This document shows, piece by piece, positions 7,195-13,434 of a stretch of 13,434 nucleotides of DNA. Origin of the DNA: CAYFJO01 sp964343305 (GTDB lineage: Bacteria; Planctomycetota; Planctomycetia; Pirellulales; Pirellulaceae); the NCBI GenBank assembly GCA_964343305.1, contig CAYFJO010000294.1, forward strand, positions 1 to 13,434, read 5' to 3'. Position numbers and translations under genes: made by a program. The notes beneath the pieces are model-generated. The model was not told the DNA's origin. It made no database searches and saw only the letters and a program-made list of their open reading frames with translations. Each line of letters begins with the position of its first letter. Positions within the stretch are counted from its first letter, which is position 1.

Positions 7195-9342
7195 ATGAAA
7201 CGAATCCCATCTACCCTGCTCCTGCTACTTGCTTCCTGCTCAATCGCCGTCGCCGATGAAGATCTCAGCGTACTGAAGACTTCGCTAGACGGAGTTGCAC
7301 CGGGCAAGTTACTGGAAATGGATTTGAAGCGGCAGGCTTTCGAGCATCTCGACGCGCGGCGGGCAGCCTTTGCAAAGATCACGAGCCGTGCTGATTGTGA
7401 CAAATGGCAGAAGGAACGTCGTGAATTCTTCGTCAGGCAACTCGGCGGTTTTCCCAAGCGGATGCCATTGAATGCACGCATTGTCGGTCGGTTGAAAGGG
7501 AAGGGGTATCGCGTTGAAAACGTAATCTTTGAGAGCCGGCCTGGGCATCACGTCACGGCGAATCTCTATCTCCCTGAATCGAAGGGGCCTTACCCCGGTG
7601 TGCTGATCCCCTGTGGTCACAGTCACAACGGAAAGGCAGCGGGCGGCTATCAACGAGCTTCGATTCTGATGGCGAAGAACGGAATGGCGGCGCTGTGTTA
7701 TGACCCGATCGGTCAGGGCGAACGCTATCAAATGCTCGATTTCGAACATGATCACGAGCACTTCGCGTCTGTTTCGTACCCGTTAAAGGTGCCGCATCCT
7801 CGGGTGCAGTTTCTGTGCACGACCGAGCACACATCGATGGGGCTTGGCTGCGTTCTGCTGGGGACCAATATCGCTCAGTACCGCATCTGGGATGGCATGC
7901 GGGCGATCGATTATCTGCAGAGCCGCAGCGACATCATCGGCGACCGGATCGGCTGCACGGGCAATTCCGGCGGTGGCACGCTGACGTCTTATCTAATGGC
8001 ATTGGACGATCGCATCGTCGCGGCAGCTCCGGCCTGTTACCTCACAACATTTCGGAAGCTCATCGAAACGCGTGGACCTCAGGATGCCGAGCAGAACATT
8101 TTTGGACAACTGGCCTTTGGCATGGACGAGCCCGACTACGTGATGATGCGGGCTCCGAAGCCGACTCTAGTATTAGCCGGACGTCGCGATGTGACATTCC
8201 ATATCGACGGTACATGGGACTTGTTCCGCCAGTCGAAATCGTTCTATTCACGACTCGGCCATCCGGAACGTGTTGCGATAAACGACGCCGATCTGCCGCA
8301 CGGATTCTATCTTCAACAGCGCGAGGCAGCGGCCCGCTGGATGCATCGCTGGCTGCTCGGCGAAGACCGCGTGATTCACGAAGTCGATCCCGAGTCGCTG
8401 CCCGATCCGATCAGTGATAAGGAACTACGGGCACTCAGTGAAGGCGACTGGACGCAGGAAGAATTGTATTGCTCGCCGGAGGGGCAGGTGCTGCTGGTAC
8501 CGGGCGAGAAGTCTGTGTTTGAATTGAATGCCGAGCACGAGAAGCGTCTGCGTGCCGAGCGGACACAAAAATGGAAGTCGCTCAATGATGACGAACGCCG
8601 CACGTTGGTCTGCAAAACGATCGGCTGTGAGACGGGGGATACCAGGCCGAAGCACCAGTCGGTCGGAATCATTCCGCGCCCTGGCTACGTTATCGAGAAG
8701 GTGATCCTGACGCAAGGATCGTCGATTCCGTTGCCGGCACTGGCCTTCATTCCAGCAAAGCCCACAGGCAAAGCGTGCCTGTACCTGCACGGAACCAGCA
8801 TGTCCGCGGATGCTGCGCCGGGCGGCCCAATCGAGACGCTTGTCAAACAGGGACAGATTGTTCTGGCCGCCGAATTGCGAGGCATCGGCGAGACAGAAAC
8901 CGGGCACGACAAGCGCGACTACGGCCGAGGCCGGTTCGGACGTGACGTGCAGGAAATCTTTCTCGCTTATCTGATCGGCCGCTCGTACGTCGGAATGCGT
9001 ACGGAAGACGTTGTCACGTGGACACGCTTTCTCACGGAATTCCACAAGTCCGGCGACCAACCCAATCAGATTCACGTTGTGGGCATCGGTGAGGCCGCGA
9101 TTCCGACTCTCCATGCGGCGGCATTGTACCCCGGACTATTAGAATCGGTGAAACTACGAAGCATGATCCGTTCATGGTCGGAACTTGTCGGAGCTGCGGA
9201 GAATTTCAATCAGGCGGCCAATGTTGTCCACGGAGCGCTTCGGCATTACGACCTGCCCGACCTGATCAATCTGGGTGGTGAGAACAAAGTCTCTGTCGAG
9301 GTGCCCGTCGATGTGCTCGGCAAGGTTCTTCGCACTCGTTGA
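7195..9342 (+). CDS. Exported two-domain alpha/beta hydrolase (acetylxylan-esterase/dienelactone-hydrolase-like)
   Basis: 715-residue exported hydrolase. The N-terminus is a signal sequence that is ambiguous: LASC at 12-15 fits a lipobox, while AVA-DE at 18-22 fits ordinary signal peptidase cleavage. The first domain (about 90-390) has the nucleophile elbow GNSGGG with Ser258, an acid at Asp332 (AGRRDVTF) and the histidine His369 (DLPHGF), a complete triad. The HSHNGK segment at 142-147 probably helps form the oxyanion region. The second domain (about 485-700) repeats the fold (LYLHGT, LAAELRGIGET), but its elbow reads VGIGEAA at 629-635, with no serine, so it is probably catalytically dead. 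The family acts on esters of carbohydrates or similar compounds; the substrate is unknown. It follows the 813-residue gene on the same strand after 111 bases that hold two hairpins. A weak GAGAT precedes ATG 7195. Confidence 0.9.
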   Translation: MKRIPSTLLLLLASCSIAVADEDLSVLKTSLDGVAPGKLLEMDLKRQAFEHLDARRAAFAKITSRADCDKWQKERREFFVRQLGGFPKRMPLNARIVGRLKGKGYRVENVIFESRPGHHVTANLYLPESKGPYPGVLIPCGHSHNGKAAGGYQRASILMAKNGMAALCYDPIGQGERYQMLDFEHDHEHFASVSYPLKVPHPRVQFLCTTEHTSMGLGCVLLGTNIAQYRIWDGMRAIDYLQSRSDIIGDRIGCTGNSGGGTLTSYLMALDDRIVAAAPACYLTTFRKLIETRGPQDAEQNIFGQLAFGMDEPDYVMMRAPKPTLVLAGRRDVTFHIDGTWDLFRQSKSFYSRLGHPERVAINDADLPHGFYLQQREAAARWMHRWLLGEDRVIHEVDPESLPDPISDKELRALSEGDWTQEELYCSPEGQVLLVPGEKSVFELNAEHEKRLRAERTQKWKSLNDDERRTLVCKTIGCETGDTRPKHQSVGIIPRPGYVIEKVILTQGSSIPLPALAFIPAKPTGKACLYLHGTSMSADAAPGGPIETLVKQGQIVLAAELRGIGETETGHDKRDYGRGRFGRDVQEIFLAYLIGRSYVGMRTEDVVTWTRFLTEFHKSGDQPNQIHVVGIGEAAIPTLHAAALYPGLLESVKLRSMIRSWSELVGAAENFNQAANVVHGALRHYDLPDLINLGGENKVSVEVPVDVLGKVLRTR

Positions 9343-9409
9343 CGTGCAAGCCCCGGGAGGACTCATTGCCAATCCTTCCGGACGAAATAGGCGTTCCAGC
9401 CTACTGGTT

Positions 9410-9446
9410 GTGTCCCCTGGACACGCCACGACAATTCCAGCGTGTC
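9410..9446. terminator. Convergent-gene terminator region with two hairpins
   Basis: Between the converging hydrolase and nitrilase-family genes, GTGTCC-CCT-GGACAC (9410-9424) is a perfect 6-bp stem. The overlapping GACACGC (9420-9426) and GCGTGTC (9440-9446) form a competing 7-bp stem with a 13-base loop. A smaller TAGGC/GCCTA hairpin lies at 9389-9404. No uridine run is present, so bidirectional termination is inferred from position. Confidence 0.35.
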
Positions 9447-10359
9447 ACCGTGCGGGCAATCGTGTTTCGGTCTTCCGTTCCTGGTAGAGTTTCGGCATAA
9501 ACCGGCTCGCGTAGAATCCCGTTGCCTTCGTCAGGTCGAGGTCAACGACCAACAGCCGCTCCTCGCCGCGCGGGATGAATTCGACAAGGTCGCCTTTCGG
9601 GTCAATGATGCTTGAGGCAGAGTTTTGTCGCTTCAGGGCTCGGTTCACGCTCACGAAGTAAACCGAATTCTCCTCGGCGCGGCACTGCATCGCCTTCTCA
9701 TAGAACGAATCGCCCCACTTTGTTGGTGGTGCTGGAACCAGGTGGTCTGAACCCGTGACCTGCGGTTGAAAGACAATCTTCGCACCGCGCACGGCGGCCC
9801 AACGAACTGTTTCCGGATATCGCCAACCTTCATGACAGATGGAGATGCCGAACCGCACTCCATCGACGTCGAACATTTGACGTTTGCCGTCGGGAACGTA
9901 GTTGTTTGATTCGCCGCCGGGTGTGATCTGATTTTTGGTTTGATGCCCAACGATTCGACCGCTGCGATCAATGACAAAGGCTCGGTTTTCCAGGCCGCGC
10001 GAAGTCTTCCATTCTACGCCGATGATTGCCGCCACCTTTTGCTCGCGGCATTCGGCGGCGATTTCTTCAACCGCCTTCTCCATCGCGGGTTGATCGACTG
10101 GCGGAAGATCGCGGTCTGCTCCGCGCAGACCTGGCAGATAAGTTTCCGGAAAACAGACGATGTCAACTTTGTGCTCACTGCATTCAGCCAACGTCTTCTT
10201 GATCTTGACAACGCCTGAGTCCACGTCTTTCGCCAAACTCAGTGACGCGAGGCCAACACGGACCTGTTCGCGACGCGGCTGCTGTTCGTGCGAGAACACG
10301 GGCAGTGTCGTGCTAAACAACAAGATGCCGACGACACAAGTTTTTCGGTCGCTGGTCAT
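9445..10359 (-). CDS. Exported carbon-nitrogen hydrolase (nitrilase superfamily)
   Basis: 304-residue protein of the nitrilase/amidase superfamily, which cleaves non-peptide C-N bonds through a Glu-Lys-Cys triad. All three residues are visible: Glu72 in FPETYLPG, Lys142 in HQTKNQITPGG and Cys175 in GISICHEGWRYPE. AEENSVYFVSVNR and SSIIDPKGD are also typical of the family. I chose ATG 10359 because AGAGGA stands five bases upstream and a signal peptide with cleavage near VFS-HE (about residue 23) follows directly. An upstream in-frame start at 10407 would place 16 uncharacteristic residues before it. Export is less common for this superfamily but seems usual for planctomycete members. It converges with the alpha/beta hydrolase gene and lies 243 bases from the HEAT-LamG gene. 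The substrate cannot be read from the sequence. Confidence 0.9.
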   Translation of the reverse strand: MTSDRKTCVVGILLFSTTLPVFSHEQQPRREQVRVGLASLSLAKDVDSGVVKIKKTLAECSEHKVDIVCFPETYLPGLRGADRDLPPVDQPAMEKAVEEIAAECREQKVAAIIGVEWKTSRGLENRAFVIDRSGRIVGHQTKNQITPGGESNNYVPDGKRQMFDVDGVRFGISICHEGWRYPETVRWAAVRGAKIVFQPQVTGSDHLVPAPPTKWGDSFYEKAMQCRAEENSVYFVSVNRALKRQNSASSIIDPKGDLVEFIPRGEERLLVVDLDLTKATGFYASRFMPKLYQERKTETRLPAR

Positions 10360-10364
10360 TGCAA

Positions 10365-10370
10365 TCCTCT
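10365..10370 (-). promoter_or_regulatory. Ribosome binding site of the nitrilase-family gene
   Basis: On the minus strand AGAGGA stands five bases before ATG 10359. It selects this start over the in-frame one at 10407. Confidence 0.65.
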
Positions 10371-10560
10371 CTGCTGAAAAACGGTTCGCAGGTGAATTCG
10401 CAAGCATTCATTGCGGCAGGATTTGACACCTGCTTTAACATCAAACAACAAGACGCTTCTGCCTACCTTAACTACTTCCCGCAATAACTTGCAACGAGTC
10501 GCCAGCCATGTTCTCTCGCGTCGAACAGAGTCCGTTGCAACGTCATTGGATGTGGAAAAT

Positions 10561-10585
10561 CACTGGCCTCGCGCAGTAGCCAGTG
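10561..10585 (-). terminator. Likely intrinsic terminator of the HEAT-LamG gene
   Basis: CACTGGC and GCCAGTG form a perfect 7-bp stem with an 11-base loop, beginning 17 bases past the TAG stop at 10603-10605 in the minus direction. The minus strand continues ATTTTCC directly after the stem, a short uridine run. The remaining spacer to the nitrilase-family gene (10372-10560) shows no gene or other clear signal. Confidence 0.5.
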
Positions 10586-10602
10586 GTGACAGTCTACGAT
10601 GC

Positions 10603-12240
10603 CTACGGTTTGGCTAGGGCCTTGATCTGCTCATTCGTCAGCGCTCGTTCAAAAACGCGAGCGTCATCGAGGGCTCCTATGAAGCGTGTCGAAGATTGGC
10701 TACCGCCCGTCCACCAGTGTCGGCCAAGTGCGGCCTTGTTTCCATGCACGTTGACAACAATGGCACTTTCGTTGGCAAGGATGCCGTCTTTGTACACGCG
10801 CAGGTGACCGTCTGAAAATGCCATCGCATAGTGAACCCAGCGGTCGTGATCGGCCTTCTCGTGAGGAATCACGAGCATCCCGTCGCCGACTCGGAAATGA
10901 ATCTGATCGAAGAACGTACCAATGCACAGACTGCCCTTGAATGTCGTGCCTTGATCGCAACCATAGCAGATGAACGCCTCACCATGGTCATACGACAACC
11001 TTTCATGCTTGACCCACAGTGCAACCGTGAATGCCTTCAGTTTATTGAAATCGATAAAGGGAATTGCCGCGTGACCACCTTGCGGTTGCGCGGACCCAGC
11101 ACCTTCGAGTCGAAGTGCTTTCCCGTGCGGTCCGTCAACAAACCTATAGACCCCGTGAATCGACCCATGGTGATGCTTTGGGCTCGCATCGGCCAGTTTA
11201 CCGGCCTCGTCCTGGTCCATTGTGTAATGCGCAATCAAGCCAAGCTCGATCGATTCAGCGAGCGGACGCAGGAGAAGCGGGGTGTATCGATTCGGTGCCG
11301 TTCGCGGAACGGCCTTACGTCTCTCTGCCAACCATTTGTCCCACGCGAGGCGCGATTCAGTTTGCTCGCTCCGATCTGCAAACAGATTTAGTCCAAAGTT
11401 CTCTCCCGAAATGGCACGCAGCAATTGCAAGCTGCGAGCACTTGTAAAGCGGTCCTGCGCATCAAGGTTTTTGACAAGCTGGTCGAGACAACGCCGATCA
11501 CCAATTTCGGCGAGACCGTGCAGTGCGGCAAACGCGATTTGGCGATTGTCACTGCGGGTATATGTCGGCAGTGAATCGAGTGCCACTGCGGGAGCGATCC
11601 GAGGCAACGTGCGCAATACCACGATCTGAACCGGCTCCTTGCCCGATCTCAAAACCGATTGCAGCAATTTCACATCTTTCGATTGAGCTGTGGTCAAAAT
11701 CGCATTCACACAAGCTTGATGTTCTGCTTCGCCCGGCAAATGCAAAATCGAATCGAGCAGAAGTTTCAGCGAGATCGAAAGTCGTTTCGATGGAATCAAC
11801 CTTAAGCCTGCCGCAGCCACGCGAGTTCTTATCACATTCCAACGCTGCTCTTGCGTCGCACGCGAATCAAGGACCAACTTTGCACGAAACCTCACTTCCA
11901 CATCATTGGACTCGGTCGCCTTACGCAAAAGATCGGCAGGCACGCGCGGAAGGTTGATCAACGCCTTCGTTGCCGCCTCGCGTACGGTGAACTGAGGGTC
12001 GTCTAGCTGGTCCAACAGTTGTTCAATTTCGCGCGCGTCGATCGCATCCGGGGTAAGAGACCGTAGAAGCTGTTCGATTCCCACCACGTTCGGCTCAAAT
12101 CCAAACTTCTTCAAGAGCGATTCGTCTCGTGCCACCTGACTGTCGATTGGCGCGCCTGCAAGAGCGATCGAGGTCAAAACGAACAGCGACAACAATCCGC
12201 ACGGCACGCGCCTGTAAGTATTTGGGCATTGACGTCTCAT
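10603..12240 (-). CDS. Secreted HEAT-repeat plus LamG (concanavalin A-like) protein
   Basis: 545-residue exported protein. It has a signal peptide with cleavage after ALA near residue 28. Residues about 65-310 are helical HEAT-like repeats (QLDDPQFTVREAATKALINL; DNRQIAFAALHGLAEIGD), ending in a NFGLNLFADRSEQ stretch like that in other planctomycete HEAT proteins. Residues about 333-545 form a LamG/concanavalin A-like domain: GLIAHYTMDQD, a DASPKHHHG turn, FTVALWVKHE, RWVHYAMAFSDGHLRVYKDG and GALDDARVFERALTNEQI. LamG domains bind glycans or proteins in a calcium-dependent way; no catalytic residues are evident. The role is probably binding or scaffolding outside the cytoplasm, which is inferred. 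The start at 12240 has only a poor Shine-Dalgarno site, but it is the one that yields the signal peptide. A probable terminator follows at 10561-10585. Confidence 0.9.
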   Translation of the reverse strand: MRRQCPNTYRRVPCGLLSLFVLTSIALAGAPIDSQVARDESLLKKFGFEPNVVGIEQLLRSLTPDAIDAREIEQLLDQLDDPQFTVREAATKALINLPRVPADLLRKATESNDVEVRFRAKLVLDSRATQEQRWNVIRTRVAAAGLRLIPSKRLSISLKLLLDSILHLPGEAEHQACVNAILTTAQSKDVKLLQSVLRSGKEPVQIVVLRTLPRIAPAVALDSLPTYTRSDNRQIAFAALHGLAEIGDRRCLDQLVKNLDAQDRFTSARSLQLLRAISGENFGLNLFADRSEQTESRLAWDKWLAERRKAVPRTAPNRYTPLLLRPLAESIELGLIAHYTMDQDEAGKLADASPKHHHGSIHGVYRFVDGPHGKALRLEGAGSAQPQGGHAAIPFIDFNKLKAFTVALWVKHERLSYDHGEAFICYGCDQGTTFKGSLCIGTFFDQIHFRVGDGMLVIPHEKADHDRWVHYAMAFSDGHLRVYKDGILANESAIVVNVHGNKAALGRHWWTGGSQSSTRFIGALDDARVFERALTNEQIKALAKP

Positions 12241-12354
12241 GACTGGACTTTCGCACAGAATTCACGCGAATTACCGTAATCGTACCATTGTCATTGGTTT
12301 GCAGCGATACTTTCTATAAACGACTGTGTGGCTAAATCGTTCTGCAACTTGTGA

Positions 12355-12376
12355 GCCGGACGCGCTAGCGTTCGGC
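12355..12376. repeat. REP-like palindrome between the ThuA and HEAT-LamG genes
   Basis: GCCGGACGC (12355-12363) and GCGTTCGGC (12368-12376) form a 9-bp stem with one G-U pair and the loop GCTA. I recognise gccggacgc-gct-agcg-type palindromes as frequent in planctomycete intergenic DNA. It could end ThuA transcription in the minus direction, although no strong uridine run follows. The rest of the spacer down to 12241 is AT-richer and probably holds the promoter of the HEAT-LamG gene; I see no convincing -10/-35 pair. Confidence 0.5.
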
Positions 12377-12383
12377 AGAATCA

Positions 12384-12446
12384 GGCCGCCGTTCGTGCCA
12401 TCGGCTCGTTCTCAACGCAGTTTTCGATGAAGTCGCCCAAGTCCGA
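12384..12446 (-). pseudogene. Possible remnant of a Gfo/Idh/MocA oxidoreductase C-terminus
   Basis: Directly after the ThuA TAG stop (12447-12449), the same frame stays open for 21 codons to a TGA at 12381-12383. It encodes LGDFIENCVENEP, which resembles the 'LRDFIDCVREGREP' segment near the end of Gfo/Idh/MocA dehydrogenases, the ThuB-like partners often found beside ThuA genes. The match is short and made by eye, so it could be chance. Confidence 0.2.
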
Positions 12447-13223
12447 CTACTCGCCACGGATTTCGTATCCTTGTTTCGGCTTACCATCGTCTTGCAACTT
12501 GTCACATGCCCAAAGCAGGCCGCGGGTGACGAGGTCGAGGTAAATGTCTTCGCGCATCGTCTCGTTGTGGTGGCCGATGGTGGTGCCGAAAACGCGGGCT
12601 TTACCAACCGAGTTTGTCCACACGCACGTGTGGTCTTTCTTCGTGTCTGCGCCGTAGGCATTGGCGAGCGGCTTGAGGTTGGGCCACTCCTTTTCGATTT
12701 TGTACAGTTCGCCGTTGGGCGTCTTCCAGACTTTGGGAAAACCCTTCATCACGGGATGATCGGCCGTGAGGTTCTTGACTTCCAGCGGTCGATGTTTTTC
12801 GTGGCTAAATGAACTGACACCGACCACCTTGCGCCACTCGTCGGTCTTTGCGTGGCGAAAGCTGTGAACGGCACAGTGAATCACGACGGCGGGCGTTCCA
12901 CCGTGATGAGCTTGTGTAACTTGTTCGACAAACTTGACGTCCGTCACGCCGCCGAAACAGACGTTGTGAACGACAACGTCATAATCCTTCGCCCAGTCTG
13001 GCGACTTGAACAGCTCGATCATCTTATTGCGATCCTTGCCGCCTTGATGTGCGATCGTCCACTCGACATTCGCGCGGGCGGCGATTCCTTCGGTCAGAAT
13101 GAGTTTCTGCGAGTCATAGTCGTGGCTGCTGCCGCCGGTGACCAGCAGTGCTTTGATCGGATCAGCGGCGTCAATGGTATTGGCGATGGCGAGAGCTAAC
13201 AGAATTGCGAGTGCTTTCTTCAT
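12447..13223 (-). CDS. Secreted ThuA-domain protein (trehalose-utilisation-like)
   Basis: 258-residue exported protein made of one ThuA-like domain with a class I glutamine-amidotransferase-like fold. It has a signal peptide with cleavage near DAA-DP (about residue 20). Family landmarks are ALLVTGGSSHDYDSQK (25-40), YDVVVHNVCFGG (81-92), AVVIHCAVHSFR (112-123), DHPVMKGFP (155-163) and GKARVFGTTIGHHNETM (207-223). ThuA proteins are linked to trehalose and related disaccharide breakdown in rhizobia, usually with a Gfo/Idh dehydrogenase. In planctomycetes they are numerous, and the exact reaction of this one is unknown. AGGA stands nine bases before the ATG and lies within the last codons of the sulfatase-like fragment. 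That fragment's TAA is only three bases upstream and in the same frame, suggesting co-transcription from beyond the window. The gene ends in TAG with a short in-frame extension. Confidence 0.9.
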   Translation of the reverse strand: MKKALAILLALAIANTIDAADPIKALLVTGGSSHDYDSQKLILTEGIAARANVEWTIAHQGGKDRNKMIELFKSPDWAKDYDVVVHNVCFGGVTDVKFVEQVTQAHHGGTPAVVIHCAVHSFRHAKTDEWRKVVGVSSFSHEKHRPLEVKNLTADHPVMKGFPKVWKTPNGELYKIEKEWPNLKPLANAYGADTKKDHTCVWTNSVGKARVFGTTIGHHNETMREDIYLDLVTRGLLWACDKLQDDGKPKQGYEIRGE

Positions 13224-13226
13224 GAG

Positions 13227-13434
13227 TTAATTTCCTGTGAGTAAGTAGGACGATTTTCGCCACTCTTTGGCCGTGTCGTTGAGACATGGAACGAGCGAGC
13301 GGCTTTGCACTTCGGCCGGCACTTCAAGGCCGGCCATTTCGAGAAACGTCGATGCACAGTCCATTGGTTCCAGGTTGATTCTAGCGAGGCTTCGCCTCAA
13401 ACCAACTAACGAATATGGGTAGTCGAAAAAACAG
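13227..13434 (-). pseudogene. Sulfatase-like fragment, cut by the window edge and 3'-truncated
   Basis: An open frame of 68 codons runs from the right edge of the window to TAA at 13227-13229. It encodes INLEPMDCASTFLEMAGLEV, then QSRSLVPCL, KEWRKSSYLL. This resembles the 'APTFLDLAGVEVPxDMQGRSLVPLL...WRKSVYY' region of arylsulfatase-type enzymes. Real sulfatases continue for roughly 50-100 residues after WRKSxYY, but here the frame stops within six residues, so the C-terminus is missing. The catalytic FGly motif would lie outside the window, so whether any of the enzyme works cannot be judged. Residues before INLEP (13375-13434) do not look like sulfatase and contain a palindrome. The stop lies three bases before the ThuA start. 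Confidence 0.6.
13386..13398. repeat. Short GC-rich palindrome in the sulfatase-like fragment
   Basis: GAGGC-TTC-GCCTC is a perfect 5-bp stem with a 3-base loop. It lies exactly where sulfatase-like similarity fades, and it is translated in frame as part of GLRRSLAR on the minus strand. It may mark an inserted repeat or a junction. Confidence 0.4.

Noticed and set aside
6282..7259. A 325-codon plus-strand open frame inside and past the end of the 813-residue gene
   Set aside because: Its translation is strongly arginine-rich and low in hydrophobic structure, typical of an off-frame reading of GC-rich coding DNA. The overlapped frame has a signal peptide, ribosome binding site and globular domains.
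1..13434. CRISPR arrays, tRNA or rRNA genes, transposases, attachment sites
   Set aside because: No regularly spaced direct repeats, cloverleaf-like sequence, rRNA-like stretch or transposase motif was seen on either strand.

Overview
The window looks like a piece of a planctomycete chromosome, probably of the Pirellula/Rhodopirellula type. This is an inference from gene content: secreted sialidase-like, sulfatase-like, SGNH, two-domain alpha/beta hydrolase, HEAT-LamG and ThuA proteins occur together, GC is moderate, intergenic spaces are loose, Shine-Dalgarno sites are often weak, and small GC-rich palindromes sit between genes. There are seven intact protein genes and two or three gene remnants. 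I see no tRNA, rRNA, CRISPR array or insertion sequence.

Layout from left to right. 21-2684 (minus): a large cytoplasmic STAND protein with DUF4062, NACHT/AAA-type ATPase and tetratricopeptide repeats; a double-hairpin palindrome lies inside its ATPase coding region without breaking the frame. 2767-3183 (minus): the C-terminal remnant of a BNR/sialidase-like gene. 3322-4512 (minus): a secreted SGNH hydrolase. 4642-7083 (plus): a secreted 813-residue protein that resembles toroid-plus-beta-sandwich polysaccharide lyases but that I do not recognise for certain. 7195-9342 (plus): an exported two-domain alpha/beta hydrolase with an active first domain and a degenerate second one. 9445-10359 (minus, convergent): an exported nitrilase-superfamily hydrolase. 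10603-12240 (minus): a secreted HEAT-repeat plus LamG protein. 12447-13223 (minus): a secreted ThuA-domain protein, with what may be an oxidoreductase remnant after its stop codon. 13227-13434 (minus, cut by the window edge): a sulfatase-like fragment that ends early, three bases before the ThuA start.

Functionally, six of the seven intact genes encode exported proteins. With the sialidase and sulfatase remnants they suggest a region for breaking down or modifying carbohydrate polymers and their ester groups, part of which is decaying. These genes stand in several separate transcription units (divergent at 4513-4641, convergent at 9343-9444), so they are a neighbourhood, not one operon. The STAND protein is unrelated to that theme. 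Its effector-like N-terminus, NTPase switch and repeat sensor match the design of bacterial NLR-like conflict proteins, but it stands alone with no other defence gene in view. The most unusual sequence feature is the palindromic element inside its ATPase coding region.
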